Below the pieces are notes generated by a model. That model did not search any database. It had not been told where the DNA came from and was given only the letters and a program-made list of their open reading frames with translations. A stretch of 64,000 nucleotides of DNA from Grifola frondosa. Lineage: Eukaryota > Basidiomycota > Agaricomycetes > Polyporales > Grifolaceae. The stretch is taken from contig LUGG01000014.1 of NCBI GenBank assembly GCA_001683735.1, forward strand, positions 744,001-808,000, given 5' to 3'. Every line of letters starts with the position of its first letter. The stretch's first letter is position 1. The position numbers were made by a program, and so were the translations under genes. Shown here one piece after another: positions 35,018-46,732 of this stretch.

Positions 35018-38000
35018 TCACAGCTCATCGCGTGGATGCACTGGGTTGCCCTCCTCGTCAATCTCTTCCATCTCCCATGACACCTGGTCCTTCAGAGCAT
35101 CCGGAACATATATGCCCGGCTTGTCACCGCCAGGGAAGGTGAACTCCTCACTCTCATCCGGAATCTTTGGATCCACCGGGGGTGCGGGCTTGACAGTGGT
35201 ATCAGTGGGCGCCGTCTCAGACACGCCCAAGGAGCGTCGCAAAATGCGGTCAACGCGCGTGAAGAACCTATCCACACAACCTGTTAGAACTGGGATGCAA
35301 TTGGACGGACGACACATACTCGTTAGAATCGGGCACAGCGAAGCCTGAGCGCACCAACGCGCCATCCACAAGGACAGATGCTACCTCTCTCAGTTCGTCC
35401 TCAGCCTCGAGATCCGGCTCCTCGCCCTCACCAGGAAGTTGCTTCACACGACGGAGGAGCCCCTCGATGAGAGGCGAACGGGGGTTGATCTCGAGCACCT
35501 TCTGTTTTCTGGCGAAGTCGTACATGTGTTTTTGGTTGACTTGGGCGTGGCTGGAGCCTACGAGGCATCAGCGAAGCTCGAACAAACTAGTGGACAACGT
35601 GCTTACTCATGAGCTTCTCAACGTTCGCCGTGAATCCACGCTCATCAGCGATGACGGCGCATGGGCTAGTAACGAGGCGATCGGAAATCACCACTGAATA
35701 ATTAGTGTCAGCTTCACTGATGATTTCATGAGTATACTTGACCCACCATCGCGAGCCATGCCATTGGCGCGGACTTCGTCCCTAAGCCAATCCGTAAGTG
35801 GTTGGAACTTCTCCGACAGCAGTTTCTGTTGCTCTTTTTCTTCTTCAGGATCAAGCTCTGGAAGGGATACTTGTCAGACGGTGATGTAAGGGAACAGCTC
35901 AAAGATGCGCTGACCTTCATCACCAAACTTCAAGCCAGCCTTCGCGACATCTTGGAACGGAAGCTTTCTGTCGCACGATCAGTACGTGAGACAAGAGAGT
36001 ATGTCAGTCCTTACTTCCACCTCCGAATGTTAGAGACGAAGACCTCATCCAGGGGATCACCCAGGAGAAGCACTTCGTATCCTCGGGCATGAAGCTTCTC
36101 GATGAAGACACTCTTGGCAAGATCATCGACAGACTTGCCCATATCAGCAAGGTAGAATATCTAGAAGGAAATAGTGTCAACGATAGTCCATGTTAGGGAC
36201 TGCAAATACTTTACCTGGTTCTGTCCTTGTTTCTTGTTCTCCAAATACTTATACACGAGCAAGAGATCGGATCAGAAACGCCGACATACACTTGAGCTTA
36301 CACACCTTGTCCAAAGATGTACTGTTCCTCTGGTTCGTAGGGAGTCGGACTAAGGCAGCCAACTTTTCACGGTTCTTAAGATCTTCCACAAGCACCGAGT
36401 TTGAGGACGTTCCCATAGATCTTCTGTAGTTCATCGAACTTCTCAGGGTCGTCATCCTGGACCCGCGCGAGCATCTGAATCAAACGTTTTAGGATGATCT
36501 GTCTGAGCTGTTTCAGGAAATGAGTGGATTGAAGTGTTTCGCGAGAGACGTTCAGGGGCAAATCGTCAGCTAGAATCGCACGTGAGTAAGAAACAGCATT
36601 GTCAAACCGTTGCAACGAAATCGTTACTCACCGTCAACAACGACTTTGACCCAGTTCGCCCACTTAGGAAGGGCATCCTCGCCAAGATCAGAGGTGATAA
36701 ATACACGTTTCACATGAGCCTAATATCTTTGGAGATACTAGTAAGCGGGTTCTGCCAATACGATTCGTCCCTGCGACAATTCCATGTTACTTGTGGGGGA
36801 CTGCGATAGTCAAGAAGTGCTTCTTACAAGCGGGATGGGATGTAGATGATAGCACGGAACGATGCTCCAGAGCCGGAGTCGCCGGCGAAGTGGTACCACG
36901 CAAGTGGCTTCTCATAATCCTTGAAGGTTGCTTGGTAGAACAGTTCATACTCCTCATCGGTAACAGTCTTTGGGTCCCTGCATTGTCCGAATGTATAAGA
37001 TGAGATTTGAATAGGAATGGAGTCCATCCGAAAAGTCTTACCGCATCCAGATTGGTGGCTGCGAATTCATGTGAATCCACTCATCGACAGTGACGGTCTT
37101 GGTCTTGGGTGGCTTGGCCTCCTCCTCCGTTTCGTCAGTGACTTCCTCAACAACGGCCTCTTCATCATCGATCTCCGCAGTCTCTTCTGTCGAAGCAGAG
37201 GTTTCCTCGGCGACTGGCTCTTCATCAGGGACCTCCTCGGTCCTTTGAGTAAACAGGTAGATGGGAAAAGCCGTTGAAAACGACGAATGTTTGTTGCTGC
37301 AAGCCAGACGCTCAGCACAAGCATAGGGTATTCTATCCACACCACTTACACCAATTCTGAGATTCTATGGGTATCGACGTACTCCAAGTCATCGTCTCTC
37401 AGAACAAGGGTAATTTCTGTACCTCGTCCAAGGGTATTGCCTCGAGGGTCGGGATATGTTTCGAATGAGTTTTGGTCTGCGCCTGAGCTGAACACGTATT
37501 GAATGGGGTTCGGGTTCTTGGAGGATTTAGCGGCAATGGATGCAACATAAACATGGTCTGCAACCAGGAAACTACTGTAGAAGCCTAAGCCAAATGCGCC
37601 GATCAGATTGCCGTTGCCACTGGTATCGCCACCTTCCGCTTTTGCGAGAAACTCGGACGTTCCAGATTTCGCCAGCGTTCCCTATGATATAATTAAATTA
37701 TCTGACTGCGGAACGAATGTTGAACGTTGAGCACACACAAGGTTGTTGGTCAACTCTTCAGGCGTCATGCCGATACCGGTGTCTGGAATAAATGAGTAGT
37801 TAGCACCGCGAGTTGACTAGATGAGAAGAACTGACCAGTAATGACAATACGACCATGGCCGTCCTCATCTTTGTAAGACCTGATCGTTATGTTCAGGTTC
37901 TCTGCACCCGAAAGTGCCTCTTTTTCTGTAAGTGCCGTAAGACGGAGCTTCTCCAAGGCATCGTTGGCGTTCGAGATCAGCTCGCGAAGGAAGACATCTC

Positions 38001-38324
38001 TGCTCAGAGCGACACATTTGAGCAAACTTGTGGATCATAATCAACCTCGGGGACAACGAACTTATGAGAGTACAAGCTACAAATGGTTGTGAATATCAAC
38101 TCGGAAACACTGAATGATGTACGACTACCGACCTGTTGATCACGATTTTACGCAGACGTGCGACGTCACTCTACGATGTAGCATTAAGCAAACAAATATA
38201 CTCTAAGGATAGCAGAAAGCCGTACTTGATAGTCATGCGTCTCCTTGTGGGCTTCCGCGCTCTGGGCAAGTACATGCGAGGAAAAGACAGTGAGTGTCAG
38301 CAGCAGAGGGCGGAAGAGCCGCAT
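35018..38324 (-). CDS. ER-lumenal Hsp90 (Grp94/endoplasmin-like)
   Basis: This is an ATP-driven chaperone of the Hsp90 family. The start at 38324 gives a signal peptide (MRLFRPLLLTLTVFSSHVLA), and the last residues are HPRDEL, an ER-retrieval tail, so the product should act in the ER lumen. Hsp90 blocks in order: DVFLRELISNANDALEKLR, DTGIGMTPEELTNNLGTLAK, NLIGAFGLGFYSSFLVADHV, GRGTEITLVL, FPIYLFTQRTEEVPDEEPV (start of the acidic linker), VTVDEWIHMNSQPPIWMRD, DLPLNVSRETLQ, DPLDEVFVSNIRRWK and the C-terminal dimer region. The WIHMNSQPPIW and acidic linker match Grp94 better than cytosolic Hsp90. Two one-base slips are visible: near 36713, between KDIRLM and VKRVFITSDLGED, and near 36393, between VLKLGA and VEDLKNREKLAAL. 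Confidence 0.9.
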
Positions 38325-38434
38325 GGCTGGCGAGTAACTGAGAGTGATTCACCGATGGTAGATGGGGGATGATGTGGCAGAGGTCGTGAAGGTACGTGGA
38401 TTATAAGTAGAGGCCCTCCGAGAGATCGGTGAGT

Positions 38435-38442
38435 TTCCAGAA
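38435..38442. promoter_or_regulatory. Heat-shock-element-like TTCnnGAA
   Basis: TTCCAGAA sits about 110 nt upstream of the ER Hsp90 start codon. It is a two-unit palindrome of the HSF recognition type (inverted nGAAn units). A third unit is not clear, so affinity may be low. The assignment depends on its position in front of an Hsp90 gene. Confidence 0.4.
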
Positions 38443-38452
38443 GGAGAGCAAC

Positions 38453-38459
38453 TGACGTG
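38453..38459 (+). promoter_or_regulatory. UPRE/ERSE-like TGACGTG
   Basis: TGACGTG, about 130 nt upstream of the ER Hsp90 ATG, matches the core bound by XBP1/ATF6-type bZIP proteins in animals, and resembles sites proposed for fungal Hac1-type factors. It lies 10 nt from the heat-shock-like palindrome. It is a 7-mer, so chance occurrence is possible; its location before an ER chaperone is the supporting argument. Confidence 0.4.
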
Positions 38460-39040
38460 TCATTGAGAGTAGAGCGCGGCTGTACGCGATCACGAGACAC
38501 GTTATGTTGCATTGATTGATCTCCGCGGGTCCCGGGACACGGTACCACGCGTTCTCCCAATGTTGTCCATCACTCTGCTCCAAATGGTGCACCCTATTTC
38601 AAAGAAGTTGTATTTCTCCATGCTCCGTAGCCAGCAGGAACAGCTGGCTACCTGCTTTTGTCTCGGCAACATTGCAAATTACGCGTGCGAGACATGCTTA
38701 TTCGCTCCAGGGACCCAACCTAGCCGACGTCTCGCGACTTGCATCCGCACTTCAAAGTCGAAACTTCAGCATCTTCAGCATCATAGCTCATCGCTTCGAA
38801 TTTGTACGAGAGAGGAGTGTTCAGCTTGGTTCCGTTCAAGGAGAAGTAACACGTGGGGAGAATTTCCTTTCCTGGACATGACACCGATCAGCAAGTTATG
38901 AGCTGGTGGACATCGGTCACACTCACCGTGCATCTAGCGCCGCTTTCTCTTGCTCTCCGTTTCTCTCACCATCCTATACCCCTCTTTCTAGTTATCACCT
39001 TTGATTCATAATACTCACTCCCAACATCAGAATACAACCC

Positions 39041-42000
39041 ATGGCGGCACCATTCTCTCGTCTGCAGCTAGCGGCAGCCTTGATAGGTGAACAGAACCTC
39101 CTGCCACTATTCACCCTGACGCTAATTATAATGATATCGTGCCCTGCCCTGCCACAGAATATGATAACGATGACTTCGATACAACCAAACCTCGTCGCTC
39201 TGCTCATGACAGCGCAATATTTGCCCACCTGCGGCGTAACAACCCACCCCGCGCTGCTCCAGTCTCCCGCCGGAGCACTGATTACTTGGGGGTAGCGCTT
39301 CCAGGAGAAGAAGAAAGTGTAGCTGGTCGTGAATCTATGGTGACCGATAGGAAGTCTCGAGGCTCCATTGATAACCTCCGTAACCCATTTGGCCGCGATT
39401 CGACTTACGACGGGCATATAGCAGACGAGCAAGAATCCGAAGAGGAATTGGAGGTCGACCTGGCCTCGTGGGGCCTTGACGCCCTGGTTTCTAAGGAGAA
39501 GGACTCCAAGCACTCCCGCAAGAAAACCAAACCCGATTCACTTCCCAATCCTCATACTCAGGTACCGGCAGCACGCACGGAACCCGGCCGCCAGCGTGTT
39601 GGCATGAGGACAATGAGTATGGGAGGGCTCAATAGTTTCGGTGAAGGAGGCGCCTTCCTGGATTCACAATCCTCCGTTCCATCTCTGGGTGCACGTCGCC
39701 ATTCCATAGGTTCTCCGCTTGATTTGACGGAAGCGCAGCACTCAGGACAGTCCTCCCCTCGCGGACATGGCCGCGTCCAATCAGCGCATGCACTCATCGA
39801 AAATCTGCCTCTTTCTCATCCACTGCATTCCATTCCGTTTCCCACAAGTGACCCTGTTCGGTCAGGATCTCCTAATGACGGCCCCTCAATTGCAAGACCT
39901 TCATCACGTGGTTCTCTCCTAGAGTCAACGGCTCGTAGCCGTGCATATTCATCCGCCAGCATGGGTTCCAAGATGCTACTCAATTACCATGAAGAAGAGC
40001 AAAATCCATTTGCCATCAGACCCCCATCGCCTGAACATGCCTCACGTTTCGATCCCAAATCCGCTAGAGGCAGAACCGCATCCGTCGCCTCCATGGGCAC
40101 TATAATGGCGGCCGGTACACACGCAGAAGAGCTAAATCCATTTGCCCTTCAGCCACCGTCTCCCGGCAAATCTTCTCGGTTTGATCCCAAGGCGACCCAT
40201 GTTCGAAATGTGTCCAATGGGTCTATCGACCACCCCTACTCTAAACTCGACCTCATGCGGCCTAAGGTCCTCATCATGCCTAGTCCCTTGCAGAATACCT
40301 CTGCACCTCCGCAGACGCAATTGCGGAGTGGCAGCGGGTTCCAGCTGACTACCGACGGCCCACCACTACCTGCTGGCGCTCGCTCCGCGCGCAGGTCGTC
40401 CATGACTCTATCCATGTTAGAGCCATCGTCGTCTGGACAGATTGCGTCTAACTCCTTCACGCCGAACCCCCGCATGAGTTTGACTCTTTCCCAGCTGACG
40501 TTCCGCAATACATTAATGGTGGATGGCCAGAGAGACGTAGCGTACGATGATATTGACCACGAGTTGCGAAGGGCCACGGAAGATGGGGAGCAAATTGAGC
40601 CCGAACCTGAACCCGAGCCCGAGCCTCATATCCCTGTGCCCGCTATCGATGTGGAGGACCCAATCGGTCAGAAGCGCCCTGCGGGCAAACTGTATGGACG
40701 AAGTCTCATTGATGATATCGAAGCTCGCAAAGCCGAGATGCGAGGCAAACAACGGTACATTTCTTTGTCTCCATATCACAGCACGTATTTTAATTTGTCT
40801 CTTCAGTGTCTTCACAGGCGATCAGCGACCGTCCATGATGGCTCGCACGCCGATGAAGCGATCCAGCACGCTCATCGATCCGGAGTCGCTCAAAATGCGC
40901 CCGGTGTCGCAGCGAATGGACTCCTTCAACACAGCGCCGGACCTCACACGGCGAAATTCCGGGAACATCAAGCCTCTGCTGAACTTCGATGACGAGATCC
41001 CTGGCGCGCCGCACCAGTCCTTGGGCGTGCATCCCGCGGCGGGCGGGCAGAAGGGGTCCACCCGTTCTGTGTTCGGCGTCGACACAATATGGGAGCGGGA
41101 GCTGGCGAAGCTCAAGGAGATTGAAGAGCAGGAGCGCGTCGCCGCCGAGGAGCGAAAGAAGATAGAGGAAGGAGCGGACGCGGGGAAGAAAGGAAAACGG
41201 AAGGGGAAAAAGAAGGGAAAGGCAAAAGGCAGGGAGCAGGATCAGGACATCCCCATCGAAACAACCCCCACCCTCACTCCGGAGTTCCATTCTGAATCAC
41301 AAAGACAGCCCTCACCGCCTCACGTCTTGCCTATGATCGCGAAGACTGTTGTCCGAAGACCGCCGCCGCCACCTGCTGATGATGATGATTCTGAAGATGA
41401 GAGCGACTCGAGCGAAACGCCAGGGCCTGTGATACCGAACGTTGCTAGACGCTCACAAGTCGTAGGATGGCATGCAGGATCATCTGATGAAGAAGAGAAG
41501 GGCCCAAGGCGCACGACTGGGTCAGGCCCTCGATATCCCAATCAATCATCGGCTCGGCCACCACAGATCGTGCGTAAGGATGGTGAAAGTAGCGACGAGG
41601 ACGTCCCTCTTGTTGCCACTATTGGCCGAGCCGCACAGCGTCTCACACGCATCAAGACCGATGTAGAGAGTTCGGAGGAGGAGGAACCGCTGTCCAAGCT
41701 CCTAGAGAAGACGAAACTGAAGCTCCCCTCAGTCGGCGACAGTCTCTCGCCCCGCACAATCAACGATGACGACGACGACGACAAGCCGCTGGGTCTCCGC
41801 GCCTCTCGATTGCTAGCACCGTCAAATCAAGAAGACGATGACGTGCCTCTCGCGTTCCATCCCGATCAAGTGCGAAAGACCCAATACTTCATGGCTCAGC
41901 AGCAGCAGCAACAACAACAACAAATGATGATGCAGGCTCAGGCAGCTCAGTTGCAGCAGTCCATGATGTACGGCGCGCCGTCCTTGATGGGCTCTGGTTT

Positions 42001-42133
42001 CTTCGGACCGCCTATGGCTCCAATGATGATGTATCCACAACTCCCTTCAACACCCCCGCCTGCACAGGATGTGAACAAGTTTGGGCGAGTGGATAAGTGG
42101 CGGCATGATGTGGCGGTGGAGGGTAAACGATAG
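39041..42133 (+). CDS. Long disordered protein with NPF motifs and acidic C-terminus
   Basis: I do not recognise a named family. Exons 39041-39086, 39158-40754 and 40807-42133 join cleanly (MAAPFSRLQLAAALIEYDND ... CG|TGTC ... KR-TAG), giving about 980 residues with no frame break. The protein is Ser/Pro-rich and almost wholly low-complexity. It carries three NPF tripeptides: RNPFGRDS, QNPFAIRPPSP and LNPFALQPPSP. The last two are in a near-duplicate unit, NPFA-x-x-PPSP-x(3)-SRFDPK, about 45 residues apart. Later come an EPEPEPEP run, a predicted coiled coil (WERELAKLKEIEEQERVAAE), a Lys/Gly-rich cluster, Asp runs, nine consecutive Gln and a Met/Pro-rich end with VNKFGRVDKWRHDVAVEGKR. NPF motifs bind EH domains in endocytic proteins, so a role at membranes is an inference only. 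Confidence 0.8.
41897..41923 (+). repeat. CAG/CAA codon run (Q9)
   Basis: Four CAG followed by five CAA encode nine consecutive glutamines near the C-terminus of the disordered protein, followed by a Met/Gln-rich segment. It is a typical length-variable microsatellite. Confidence 0.9.
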
Positions 42134-42465
42134 TGTTCGTCGATCTTGTTTTCGTACTGCTTGTTTCCATCTCGGTATAATCGTCTAGCAATGATACAGT
42201 TCATCAGCATCAGCATTCATTCGCACGTAACATATCCTCGGTATAATATCTTGCAATAAGGGAAATACATCGCCTGGTAGAATGTCCTCATTATATCTAC
42301 GTGCGAGAGTACAGACCTGAGATGCTTCCAAGATGCATGGTATCTCTTGGGTAAGATAAAGAAAATGCAACCTAATTTCGAGTACTGCGAAATGAGCGGT
42401 CAACGTGAATTAGGACCAGGGAAATAAATAACAATGTATGATAGACAATGTGGTCAGCGACAGCC

Positions 42466-45400
42466 CTACGGTCCTGGATTTGTCAAGAAAAGCCTCCGCC
42501 GTGGCACTGTGACAATCGACACATCCCGACGGCTCATCTCTTCCTCGATCCGACGCTGTCTGGCATCCTCGTCCTCCTCTTCATCATCAGCGTCTGGCTC
42601 CTGAGACAGGGACGCAGGATATTCGTGATCAGCAGCCGCCCGGAATGGAGGCTGGTGATGCTGGTAAGGACCTCCGGGGAATGGGACGCCTTCTGAGCCG
42701 ACGGCAGACAGGGGTCGTGATGGGCCCGGTGTGCCTCCATTGGGTACGCGAGAATGGTGTAAGGGGTCCGCACGCAGTCGACTGCAAAGCACAGAGAGTA
42801 TGGATATCCTTGGGTGGCCCTGCCATGAGAGTACTACGATTCCGATATAGAACAACACTGTCCATGCGAGGAACACACCGAACGCTGCTCGTGGACCGCG
42901 AGTCCATAGAGCGACAAGGCAAAGGATAGAGAGAGCAAGAAGGAAAGCGTGGAATAACACATGGATGAAGCCTTCGAATGGTTGTGGCATTTGGATTGAA
43001 GAATCAGTTGGAGCTGGCATCAATCCGCTTGTGCTCATCATATCCATAGCAGTTGTGCCTGGAGTTCCGGGATCTTGCGGTCTGTGAAGTTGATTGAGAG
43101 CGAGATCAAGCTCGCCCTGAGAATGTTGAGACAACATCTACGGACTAAGTCAGGCGGTGTTTACTCACCACAGTATTAAGACTACGTCGACGGTCAAGCC
43201 AACTGAGATCACTGAGATTCCTGCGCGAGTGGGTAGGGCGGGGATCTGAAAAAGCGGCTAGACTATTGCCACTAGCCCGTCGTGTGCGGCTGGGTCTGTT
43301 GGTCACCTCGAATGATCCTTGTGGTTGTGAATCAGGAGCACCCGAATCCAATCCACTTTCACTAGATCGTCTCCCCGCAGCACCCGCCCAAGTTCCAAGA
43401 CCTGCCCAAGACCTAACACGCAGTGATCTACCTTCCGAATGAGTTTCTTGAGATGGTCCCTCCGATTTGGATAATGGACTTGCTGTCCGGCCATTTGTAC
43501 TCTTTTCCCCTGTCGTCTCGTCAGAATTGGTCCGAGGTCTTGCGTCTCCATTAGTAGGCGCTACCTCGTCATCTCGCACGGCATATATACGATTGAGGAC
43601 GATCGCAAAAATAATGAGAAGCGGAACAAGGCCGTAGAATCCAATGAACAAAGCAATGCCCGCTCTTCCGTGGGCAGTTTTTAGATTCAGAGATGATGAG
43701 GATGAACGTTTGACGATAGACATGGTAGAGACGATAGAAGTGAACGATGTAGCCAATCCAGCGATCCCTAGACCATATGCTGCCAGCCCCACGGCTGCAG
43801 CCGCATAGAACAGTGCTATGTGACGCTCCGACAATTGGGATACTCCAACTGACGGCGCGGAAAGACGGAAGAAAACAACAGCAGGCATGAATAATGCGAC
43901 GGAGACGGGAGCAAGGGATTTGTGAATCGTTGAGGTATCGTACAGAGGCGCTGCGGAAGCTGATGAGGATGAGGACGAGCCAGTGCCAGTGGAGGACGAA
44001 GGCCCGGAAGTCGCAGTCGTAGAGGAAGAATGTCCCCCAGATTGAGTTGCAATGCCAGTGATGGCCGACGCACATTCCGTCATATATTGGACGGTGACTC
44101 CTGCGCCATTTGCGTCCTTCCCACCCGTCAACTCACCATTCCCAAACCCAGACCACGACTGATTGGTCTGAGTGAGCGTGGCGTTGTATGCCCTCAAAAG
44201 CCAAACTTCCGAGAGGTACTGTCCAGATGCATCTCGACCACCGAAAATAATTGTATCGGAAGCCGCATTGGTTGATGAGCCTACTAGGACGTTGGCGGAA
44301 GCGATGGCAACAGCGCCTTCACGGGGAGATGGATAGGCAGGTGTACCACCAGTAGTGGATCCAGGATCACCAGCAGGTAGCACTCGAGTCCAAGCAGCTG
44401 TAAGGTCATGAGAAGGCGTCAAAAATGAACCATGCATTAGGAACATTTGGGAACAAACCTGTACCAACATCCAATACAGCCTATCATCACATCGGATAAG
44501 CATTTTGTGGCATTAGCAACGTCAGAGTGAATTACTCACCACTTCCCCTCTCTCAAGGCCACCGCCGTCATCCCATAGTGAACTATTGAAGGTGCCGAAA
44601 AGGAGAAAGGCTTGTGATGCGAAGTTCGAAGAAACGCCGTTGAAGTTTGGTACCACAGTGCCGTCCAAACGTGGTGCTGGACAAGGAGAGGGAGCCTTAA
44701 CAGTGCCCGCGACTGTATCAATGATGAACGAGTCTTGCAAAGCGCATGACGAATTCGTGATGTTAGCTATGCTGCGCATCCGCCGATGGTGACGATCTGC
44801 TGAGATACGACTGTCCCTGCAGCACGGAATCTTGACGGAAGGTTTGAATTGCCCAGAGTAATTTGCTCCCAACTGCCCGAAACGCTGTGCGGTAAATTGG
44901 ACGACAACGTCCCAGATAAGTTCAGGCGCCATACATCTGAGAGCGGATACATCGTCTTCCCGTCATATCCGCCAGCGAGGTACAACGACCTGTTAGGGCC
45001 AGGGACAACAGGATCTTGAATGAACGGTACACGAATATCAATGCCGCCGACTGCACCCCAGCGAGCAGATGGGCCTCCGGGAGACATATTGACTTGAGAC
45101 CAGAATTGGTTGATATAATCAAAATCCTGTGAATGCTTACTTGAACAATCATGAAGAGACGTAATCAAAGTTACGCACCCACACATCGGACAACGCGCTG
45201 TCGTCAGAACCTTCGCCACCAATCACTACATGGCCTTGCCGACTACGAGATTGTGAATGACGGAGTAAATGAAAACTAAAAGCGCATACTTGCTTGCAGC
45301 GAAATCATCTCCACCCACGGAAGCAGTTCTGACTGATGGCCCAGTATTCAAACCAGTAGGAGGTGACGGTGAATGCCATGTCAAAGTCTCAAGGTTCAGA

Positions 45401-45732
45401 CTATGCAAATAAGCGGCCAGTTAGCCATATGCATGCTGCTTTCCATCGTATCTGTGGACATACAGATAAGTCTGAGAGGTCGGAAAACCTTGTTGGGATT
45501 CTCCACCGAAAATGATCAGATCTCTGGTGACGCCGTCGTAACCAATAGAAGCATCCTTGAGCGGGGGTGCGGAAGGGGAGCCAGTGAGAAGACCGCTCAA
45601 GTTTATCCATTGAAGAGGCGGTATCGGAGTGCTCGTGGAAATGGCCTGAGCATGCGATGAAGGACAACATAAGATTAGCAAGAGGAGGAAGCAAGAGATT
45701 AGGCGTCGAGGGTGTCGTTGAGTGCAGAGCAT
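42466..45732 (-). CDS. Kelch-repeat membrane protein with cytochrome b561-like core
   Basis: The start at 45732 gives a signal peptide (MLCTQRHPRRLISCFLLLLI). The ectodomain has Kelch-type blades: LIIFGGESQQGFPTSQTYLL, VVIGGEGSDDSALSDVW, LYLAGGYDGKTMYPLSDVWR, DTIIFGGRDASGQYLSEVWL. A Ser-rich stalk follows, then helices STIHKSLAPVSVALFMPAVV, SERHIALFYAAAAVGLAAYG, KTAHGRAGIALFIGFYGLVP, GFIHVLFHAFLLALSILCLV and AAFGVFLAWTVLFYIGIVVL, with a basic/acidic cytoplasmic tail to LFLTNPGP at 42466. Histidines at the start of four successive helices resemble the haem-ligand pattern of cytochrome b561/DOMON-b561 proteins. That assignment is my inference; Kelch plus membrane anchor is secure. One frame slip lies near 44775, between IGGC and NITNSSCALQDSF. 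Confidence 0.78.
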
Positions 45733-46690
45733 TTTCTGAGAGAAAGAGACGATGATGGACTTGAGATGCCCTCGCTCGTGATGAGCTTGGGGAGATGGAT
45801 GTTGGAACCAGCGAATCGATGAGTTTGTCCAGACGCGTCGAACTACAAGCTTGCGGCGCCATGTGTCTCGTGCATCACGGTGCATGGTCCCCGCCACGCC
45901 TCCTCCGGCCTCACTCCCTCTTTTGCCGAATCCTCCCATGCTCTCCACAATGCCCGCAGCATCACGAGCTTTACCCCCGATATAATATTCATCCATGGGC
46001 AACTTCCACACTCTAATCCAAGTGTTACGCAGACGTCCTTCCACCTGCAGTCACACTCTCGGTCTGGGCTCTCCACTCGGGGGAACTGGACTGTTCGGCA
46101 CAGACTTGATTGTTTTTGGTGAAACAAGATTGATTATGGGTGCGCAAACGAACAGCTACGAATATCGCCGCCAGTATCATCCACATTTAGTCGTGCGCTT
46201 CAGAACGGCATTCGGAATGGACAAGTCAATCGATGTGCTCGAAATGCCGAAGCTACTTACTGGCGGACTGTGGTCGCAGCGGGAGTCCCATTATCCCGGT
46301 GGGCCCTTCCTGATGGCGTTCACGAGAGAACTGTCAATCACGAAATTCGAATACCAGAGCTTCGTCTCAAGATTTAGTTATACACACTGCGGCCACTTGT
46401 ATCATTCACACGGAGCGCAGCAGCGCTGAGCTCTGAGATTCGCCTTTGTGGTCGTCGACGGAGGTGTGCCGCATGTGAGCCCTTTCCAATGGCGAACTTT
46501 TGAACGTGGTCATGAATGACTCACAGTTGTGTGCTTATCCTCGTCAATCTTCCAGGCGTTATGCGGTGACAGGCTATTCCTCGGACCACTGCCATGTGTT
46601 CCGTTAAATAAGCAACAACCTGTTCGTGTCTGCTATGTTCCGGCATTATGATCCGCCGGCCCTCGCGAAAAAATCGAGCTACCACACGCT

Positions 46691-46732
46691 TGGCCATGCC
46701 TCAAGGAAAGCTGGCCATGCCTCAAGGCAAGC
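46691..46732 (+). repeat. Two 21-nt tandem copies
   Basis: TGGCCATGCCTCAAGGAAAG-C is followed directly by the same 21-mer with one A-to-C change. The period is a multiple of three, but I find no gene around it. Confidence 0.85.

Larger units (their letters stand above)
38325..39040. promoter_or_regulatory. Divergent promoter, ER Hsp90 / disordered protein
   Basis: 716 nt lie between divergent starts. Near the Hsp90 side the minus strand has a TATA-like TTATAA at 38401-38406, about 80 nt upstream of its ATG, plus a heat-shock-type and a UPRE-type motif (separate entries). No coding block is visible. Confidence 0.5.
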
